The notes beneath the pieces were generated by a model, which made no database searches, was not told the DNA's origin, and worked only from the letters and a program-made list of their open reading frames with translations. From contig OZ024903.1 in assembly GCA_964017125.1 (NCBI GenBank), positions 81,577,916-81,641,915 of the forward strand: a stretch of 64,000 nt of DNA, written 5' to 3'. A program made the translations under genes and the position numbers. Source of the stretch: Flabesymbios commensalis. Its lineage: Eukaryota > Annelida > Polychaeta > Terebellida > Flabelligeridae. Of this stretch, positions 57,501 through 64,000 are shown piece by piece (the first letter of the stretch is position 1; every line of letters starts with the position of its first letter).

Positions 57501-57608
57501 CCCAGTAAACACATCGACTTGGCTCTCTGTTGGCTTAAAGCTGTACCATTGTCTGAGACGCAGGCCCAGTAATAAAACAACATTGGGTCGACGTTTCGTG
57601 TTTGATGG
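57501..57608. mobile_element. Hairpin MITE, CAAACACGA family
   Basis: CCCAGTAAACACATCGACTT to GGGTCGACGTTTCGTGTTTG; flanked on the left by an AAATGGAAGTACATTCTG stretch resembling that before 56,837. Confidence 0.75.
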
Positions 57609-57609
57609 A

Positions 57610-58680
57610 ATGACAACTTTTTATTTAATTGTCGAGTGTAGCACATAAATTATTATTATTATTATGTTTGGATACAGTCCAATCATAATAAGCAGTTAGT
57701 GTTGCTTGATGGAGTTACAAAGGGCATCACTGGATCGTCTGACTGTCACGCCAGTAAGACATAACAGTGTTCGATCAAGTTCGATCCCCGTCAATATTTC
57801 AAGACGTATACTTTGGAGACATCTCTATGTTTCATCCATTTAATGTGCTTGGGTGGGAAATGGTGCCCTCGATTTCAAGTTGAAGTCAATGTACCAACGG
57901 TAATTTATTCACGTTTCAGTAGCTGATAATAGTGAATGAAAAAACCACGAGTAGAAGACTTAACGAAAGAAGGCTGAAACTGTTAATTTATGTACTAAGT
58001 CCATACTTAAATTGAACCATTAGAAAAACAACTTGAGGTATGCAGCTTTCTGTATCATTGCGCTCAAAATCAGATTTGTTTAACACCCCCAAGCCCTAAC
58101 GTATCCTTGTTAACTTATTTTTGTTATTTAAAAACGAGTTGGTCAGATCTACTCCCCCTGGACAGTATAATTTAAGACTACCACGTCACGACAAGGTATG
58201 TAGATCATTCTGGCAATGGATGACAAGTTCTAGGTAAACTTCTGCGTGCATGTATGAATCAGACACATCAAATATTTATTATTTCCAAACAAATAATGTT
58301 TCATATACAATATGAATATAACATCACATATACTATAGAATAAAAAAATATCATAAAATTGCAATTATCTTCTAACAAATTCCTAGCACCATACCGTATT
58401 TAGTTATTACATAACTGTCGATAGCTTTGCCTTATGCAAGTATAAATCAAATGGATGGTCGCGTATATAGTCTAAAATAGCAATTCGATATCGTACATCA
58501 CAAAGACTAGGTACTTAACTCATTCAAGACGACACTTTCAGTACATACATGTTTCTGTGGACGGGCATTTTTTAAATTTTTACTTTTCATGACGTCACAT
58601 AACACGAGTTATCTTGGACTCCGTCCTGTACCGTCGAAGTAGCTTGCCCGAGATATCTCGGGCTCCGTCTGGAATGAGTT
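57610..58680. other. No gene recognised
   Basis: A short TTATTATTATTAT tract at 57,650; nothing else supported. Confidence 0.4.
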
Positions 58681-58683
58681 AAT

Positions 58684-58925
58684 CTCATTTGAGCTGCGAT
58701 TAATAACATTGTCCCAACGTAAAACTTAACTTTTTCGATATGACGGTGATTGCTCAGGTGAAAATTCACCCAAATGGATTACCACGCGTGTTAGAACGAT
58801 GCCAATTATAGCAGCTCCAACATCTCATTTCACACTTCATAATCTTACAAGTATAATTGGCACAATCAATTGAGCTGCAATTATTAAGATTGTTCCAATG
58901 TATTACTTATTTTTTTCGCTGTAGT
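58684..58925. repeat. Two-unit repeat enclosing a small hairpin
   Basis: TGAGCTGCGATTAATAACAT and TGAGCTGCAATTATTAAGAT lie about 182 bp apart. Between them GCCAATTATA (58,800) and TATAATTGGC (58,852) form a hairpin that recurs at 61,940-62,010. Confidence 0.6.
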
Positions 58926-58929
58926 CCAG

Positions 58930-60555
58930 TCATTGAAGGCCAAAATCGTACAAAGTTTCAACAAAATTACTTCAAAAGGTTGTTTAGCCTTTTTTGGATT
59001 CGTTTGTATGGGTACTAGCCTCTTGAAAACAAATGTTGCGCCAGGAAAACGACATGGTAGTCCAGTGTAATAATTTATTTATTAAAGCCATTATTTCACA
59101 TTCAGAAGCCGAGGGAAACCAACGTACTATCTAGCATGTTTTAAAAATGTTTAGACTATTGACAACAAATATTTTATGATTGTTGATCACTGTTTCGCAC
59201 TAGATAACCTGTCGCTCACCATATATCCGTTCTAGGCATATTAGTATGTGGCATATCTACATCGTGTTTTTTTAATAAGGAGAAAATAAATAATTTAAAT
59301 TTGCGTTGGCCACGGGTGGCACCCTTCTGGTCAAGCTCTGTACTAGGGTTAAGCAAAACATGAAGTTAATCCATCAAGGTGGTTTGCATAACCATGGCAA
59401 TAATGACACACATACATGTTCCGTTCCTATTGAGATAATTAGTTGTTTAAATATAACAATAATGATTCTAGTAACTAGGTATATTGTTCTGGTTAAAACG
59501 TGCGCATCACATAAAATTTTTTACCTGAATAGATATATAGAAAAGCCTGGTGATGCGCTGATAACACAGTTTTCAGACATAATTGAACAAATAAAGTCCC
59601 AGCCATCGGCTCAGATAACTATGATAACTATGATAACATACAGTTACACGATGTCGGAAATCTGTAATTTTGTGCAGAAGTTGACTTATATATGTTGTGG
59701 GCATATAAGAGGGAGAAGAGCAAAACAGTTTCGGTTTGCTGAAATATAATAGATTCGATGTTCAAATTCGCCACTTTTGGTAAAGAACAATGTCATTCAA
59801 CCATTCAATAAACACTGGTACAAGTGTGTAAATACTGAGCTACATGCTGAGACGTTTAATGTTATTACTGCAATCAAACTGTCAATGACAATGTGGTAGT
59901 CGTAGGAACTGATTTAAACTTGCTCATTCTGCTTTCGAAACTTTTTCCTCATAACAATGCCTAGCTGTGTAAACCTAGAGCTGGTGATATATATTGTATC
60001 ATTCAACCGTCTCAAAGGTTTCCACAACGCCAGCACATCAATTCTAAAAAGAAGACATTTAAATTAGTTTATAAACATCCAGAACTAGAACATACGCCTA
60101 TTGGAATATTTCAATGTGTCCACTTCGTCAATTGCCCCTGCCACAAAAAGGGGATATAGTTTCGGTTGCATTTCAGGCTTGTTTAGCAATAAATACAGCT
60201 CTTGCCAGATAACAATATTGTTAACATGTATGAGATTGTGGCTGGAGCTCCATTGACGGACAACTGCAACCAGTTCTCATGTAGAAGCTTCCTGCTGTAC
60301 CTGACGAACTCACATTTAGTTTGATTAGGTGTGAATTAGGACCACGAGAAAGTATCCAATGTCGTCCTATCAAGGAGTCGCGACATCAATTCCGAAGCCG
60401 CACAAAGATGTGATCAATATATTGATGAGGGTGATTATTCTAGCAAGATGATGGCATTCATGCAATTCTGAGATATACATCAAGCCTATGTAGCTACAGT
60501 GATGAAAGTAACACTGTGATATTTTTGTACATTTCCCCCTTAGTTAATGTGTTGT
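58930..60555. other. No gene recognised
   Basis: A frame of 147 codons at 59,306-59,749 has no recognisable domain and no coding support beyond its length. About 60,100-60,480 is less AT-rich and might be an eroded coding remnant on the minus strand, but I cannot name it. Confidence 0.35.
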
Positions 60556-60589
60556 TTTAAATATTCATATTTTTTGCATTCCCCGTAAC

Positions 60590-61080
60590 TACGTGTAACA
60601 TGGAAGTTGAGTTTTTTTGATGTTGTGTAATTTGTTGTATCAGAAAACTATTTAGGCGCCAAAGATAACTTCCTACGACATTGAGAAAAACGTTTATGGT
60701 ACTTGCTGTATAATTGGTGGCCATCTTAGATTTTTTTCTTAAAACTATGTAATATGGAAGCTAGAGGTTATTACTGTTCTGCTGTAGATTTATTGTTAAT
60801 AAAACCTTTATTTAGTCACCAAAAACAACTTTCTATGACTTTAGAACAAAGTTATGGTACTTTCTGTATTATTGGCGGTCATCTTGGATTTTTAACATTA
60901 ATTGCGTGATAGTTGACCAGGTCTTTGAACATGACATTCCTCAAAACAAAAAGGTTATTTTGAACACGAAAGTCAAGTTTGTGTGTCCGCTGTTCACCCA
61001 GACATGATGTATAATCATGATAGTTGAGACTTTATCTGCTATTTTGGTGGCCATTTTGTTTTGCAAGCTTAAAAGGGAAA
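60590..61080. repeat. ~157-bp tandem repeat with GGTGGCCATCTTAGATTTT
   Basis: Two clear units share ACTTYCTAYGAC, then TTATGGTACTTNCTGTAT and GGYGGYCATCTT (about 60,717 and 60,874). A third, weaker one ends near 61,055. Related GGTGGCCATTTTG blocks recur at 61,700. Confidence 0.6.
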
Positions 61081-61905
61081 AACTAAAAATAGAGCTTGGC
61101 ATGGGGCAGATTTGCAATCAACATATCCGAATTTGTGTAAAAATAACTGCATGACAAATTCCTTACAAAATTTAAGAATGCCTTTTTTTAGAAAAATGAA
61201 CCCTGACTTTACAGCAATATCTAAATTTTAATTAACCTAACTGATTTGCCTAACTAGCCTTACTGATTCCCCATAATTGGGGTCAATAAGTCTTGAAAGA
61301 CCATACAGACCCACTTGATAATATACGAAGGCGACAAGCCAAAAATGATATAAGGCAACATATGGTTAGCGACAGGTTATCAGTGGTTATGTAGCCTTCT
61401 GTAAGTCACGATGTCTATAATTATATATATATTCTAATGCCAAACTGAGACATATTTGACTGGTGGGAGAAATCATCTTGGGCATGTTGACTCACAGGTT
61501 TATGTGCATATCGTATGGCAAAAACAAAAAAAATAGTGGCCATATTGGACTTCAGCTCAACAACTGTAATATTTTTTGTGCCAATTCAAACATAATTATG
61601 TATTCTCTGATCACAAAAACGGGAGATTACATATCGAAAATGTATTTCCAGCATGATTGAAAGTAAAGTTTTATTCTAAATAAAAAGATTCACTGTGTGA
61701 TCTTGGTGGCCATTTTGAAAAAAAGCTAATTGAGGCCATTTCCCAAGGAAATGTTTGGTAAACTTTTTCGCCTTGTAAGATATATGTCCTAATGATACCA
61801 AATTTGCCAAAAAATATTTTGAAGTAAGTTTGTTGAAGCTTATACCTTAATGGTAAGACTAATATGACGATGAAGTTAATACACCCAGGTCATTGTCCCG
61901 GTAAA
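61081..61905. other. No gene recognised
   Basis: AT-rich; includes two further GTGGCCAT blocks near 61,532 and 61,702. Confidence 0.4.
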
Positions 61906-61909
61906 AAAA

Positions 61910-62013
61910 TCACCTAAATTTATGTACCATACGTGTTAGAGCGATGACAATTATAACAGCTCCAACGTCGGACTTCACACGTCATGATATTACATGTATA
62001 ATTGACACACACA
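61910..62013. repeat. Second copy of the CCAATTATAGCAGCTCCAAC hairpin repeat
   Basis: ACGTGTTAGAGCGATGACAA and TTATAACAGCTCCAACGTC match 58,780-58,865 in direct orientation; TATAATTGACA closes the hairpin. Confidence 0.65.
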
Positions 62014-62805
62014 CGATAATGTATCACCAATTATAGATAAATACAGAGATAAATAATTTATAAATGTATAATTGCTGGATTATATAAATTACGCCCACAG
62101 ACTATTGCAAAATTGTGTCTGGATGTTTGACATTATCTAAAATAAAGTTTTTGGGGTCATCTATAAAGGATATCTTAATTGCATCAAACTTCATTTATAC
62201 TAAATACATTATAATATTATTATCATATTAGTTTAAACATAATCCATATAAACCACAATCCACAATCGACGTTATATACCTGCCTTATAACCGGTGAATG
62301 AAATCACGTTTTTAGTTTGTCTAGAAGTAGTCGCAATCTGTCGAGTGCTGACGATGTAAAAAGCGTTTCCAAGCTACTGTTTTTTATATAAAAAAACAAT
62401 ACTAGTTGGATTTTATCATTATGCAATTGTAACTTTCAACAAATCTAGATATTAAACGATTTAAAAATATGTAATATTCAACACCTGGCAAGTTGATGAC
62501 ATATTAATTCATTAGAATAATAAAATTGTGGCTATTTTAGCACTTCAACTTGATTCAATTGAGGATGTATCTATGATAGAGTGATATACAAGGAATAACA
62601 GGGGGTGTTATATAACCTTGTTTTCACCGAGCGACGTCACTGCCTTTCACAGAATAAAGACAAAACACCATCTGGAGCAGACCTATAAGTTTGCTAAAAA
62701 AATGCAGTATTTAAATTACAAAAAAACAATTGTATACGTGCAAGAAAAAAAACATAGATCAGTTAGATTAGAAAACTGTATCTGTTGAAAAAATTTGAAT
62801 ATATG
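62014..62805. other. No gene recognised
   Basis: AT-rich with no supported gene. CCTTGTTTTCACCGAG near 62,618 recurs inverted as CTCGGTGAAAACAAAGG near 63,071, with ACGTCACT-type neighbours between. Confidence 0.4.
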
Positions 62806-62807
62806 TC

Positions 62808-62960
62808 TGTTGGACGCGAGACGTTGGCCGTGGTTTGTTTGGATGTCGGGCAAGTATTAGTTCATCGGCTGGAACAAATGATCGTCCGGCGTGTCGTGTT
62901 TTTTTCGTGCTCGCTCGGTGCTGGTCCACTGTCGTAGACGTTGGACCAACATTGAAATGT
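62808..62960. mobile_element. Degraded hairpin MITE, CAAACACGA family
   Basis: GTTGGACGCGAGACGTTGGC, then GTGCTGGTCCACTGTCGTAG and GACGTTGGACCAACATTG. Structure disturbed. Confidence 0.5.
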
Positions 62961-63162
62961 ATAAAAACTCTGCTTGTTTTGTATGTGCCTATTCTGTGAA
63001 ACTCAGTGACGTCACTCGGTAAAAACAAGGTTTTATAGGAACCCTCCCCATACTTTATTGTATTAGCCAGCTCGGTGAAAACAAAGGAGGTCGAGGTCAT
63101 TGAGTTTCACAGATAGTATGTGGGCGTTCATATTCATGTGACCATGATGCTGGAGGCTATTG

Positions 63163-63272
63163 TTCAGCGGACACGACACATTGGCCTGGCTGTGTCTTGG
63201 TGCCTGGTCAGCGTCGTAGGCGGTTGGCCGGCATTGAGACAGCATCAGGCTTGTTTTTCCTTGTTTGCTGGG
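63163..63272. mobile_element. Hairpin MITE, CAAACACGA family
   Basis: TCAGCGGACACGACACATTG to TTGTTTGCTGGGTG with centre CAGCGTCGTAGGCGGTTGG. Confidence 0.65.
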
Positions 63273-63274
63273 TG

Positions 63275-63935
63275 ACCAGATGACGAAAAATAAAATATAG
63301 TTTTGAACTTTTATATTGTCATGAGTATAATACTACTTTTTTTCAACTCCTATAAATCAACCAAATAATAGCCAGCTAAAAACGTTTTCACATAGATATA
63401 GCATAGTTGTTTTTTTGTTTGTTTGTTTGGTTTCTTTTCCTCATGTCTTACGTATAGTCGTGTTTTTTTTCGTTCCGTACTGTATATTGTATGTGTACTG
63501 TGAATATATATATATATACATATATACATGACATCTAAAAAAATGGTATCATAAAAAACCTGATGTAAATTCCGAATTATTTGTAATTCCAATTCTAATC
63601 AGATCAAAATTATAATTTCAATTTGAATAAATTAAAACCTTATTTCATAAACCTGATAATTTAAACCGAGTCCACAAACGTAAGGTGTTGTGGTTGTGTA
63701 TATCAACTCTTCGGCACAGAAAGGGTTAATTAGAAGCTGTCGTGTGACGGTGAATAACAACTTACATTCAGTGGACGATTAAATGGGCTGTTAAATGGGC
63801 AATAAAACATAAACCGTTGAATTCTCACGTAAACAAGCCACGATCGCGAGATGTTGTGTATTTAGCCTCTAAATCACTAATTCCGACAGGTGTTTTTATT
63901 TGCACGACGCTGTGCAACCAGTTGTCTACAATATA
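63275..63935. other. No gene recognised; (TA)n tract
   Basis: A TATATATATACATATATACA tract near 63,507-63,528. No coding frame supported. Confidence 0.4.
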
Positions 63936-63937
63936 AC

Positions 63938-64000
63938 TTAACCCTAAAAGCGCTACATTGTGCGATTTAAATTTCCACCCACTTGAAGTTGTGTCTCGTT
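63938..64000. mobile_element. TTAA MITE cut by the window end
   Basis: TTAACCCTAAAAGCGCTACA then CCACCCACTTGAAGTTGTGT: same hairpin arm as in the 31,740 copy. The rest lies outside the window. Confidence 0.6.

Noticed and set aside
59306-59749. 147-codon frame as a possible gene
   Set aside because: No recognisable domain, splice context or repeat-free conservation to support it; kept only as an unassigned frame.

Overview
This is a repeat-dominated stretch of an animal nuclear genome with one convincing host gene. The evidence for an animal is an intronless seven-helix receptor ORF with a splice-acceptor-like site just before its ATG, tRNA-derived SINEs, a LINE tail, many hairpin MITEs, and long tetranucleotide and minisatellite arrays in AT-rich DNA. 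The style of the repeats (small hairpin MITEs, tetranucleotide tracts tied to transposon ends) suits a marine invertebrate, perhaps a mollusc; that placement is inference, as nothing here fixes the species.

Layout. 0-2.5 kb: a tRNA-SINE, then a foldback-like element whose arms are an 8-bp satellite, then a 42-44 bp minisatellite with a 195-bp higher-order period. 3.0-4.56 kb: a class A GPCR on the minus strand whose last codons and stop lie inside a 44-52 bp minisatellite. 4.6-9.6 kb: TTAA-type and other hairpin MITEs, degenerate tandem repeats and a (TCAC)n tract tied to a stem-loop element. 9.6-11.3 kb: MITE pieces, a TGTCACA-type array and a 5'-truncated LINE end. 11.6-18.7 kb: a segment of about 3 kb present twice, separated by an exactly 200-base N gap and by a foldback element. 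18.7-26.3 kb: palindrome clusters, tandem repeats, a compound MITE cluster and an old ~365-bp satellite. 26.3-27.9 kb: 1.6 kb of the 8-bp satellite alone. 28-35.4 kb: a lone arm of a second foldback family, hairpin MITEs and a motif cluster. 35.7-39.6 kb: an element of about 3.9 kb with ~350-bp inverted ends. 39.8-42.8 kb: a 36-bp minisatellite with an 873-bp duplication. 42.9-45.0 kb: MITEs, a SINE and a tandem repeat. 45.2-49.15 kb: a second foldback-like element, with arms of ~387-bp units and a loop of 21/63-bp minisatellite. 49.7-64 kb: MITEs, SINE copies, a palindromic ACTTGCGCAAGT array and several pairs of old repeats.

The strongest theme is architecture. At least two unrelated families have the plan inverted arm of tandem repeats, minisatellite loop, inverted arm. 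Around them at least 16 copies of one ~108-bp near-palindromic MITE and several TTAA-flanked MITEs show how much of the window consists of hairpin-forming mobile DNA. No viral element, CRISPR array, rRNA or functional tRNA gene was recognised.
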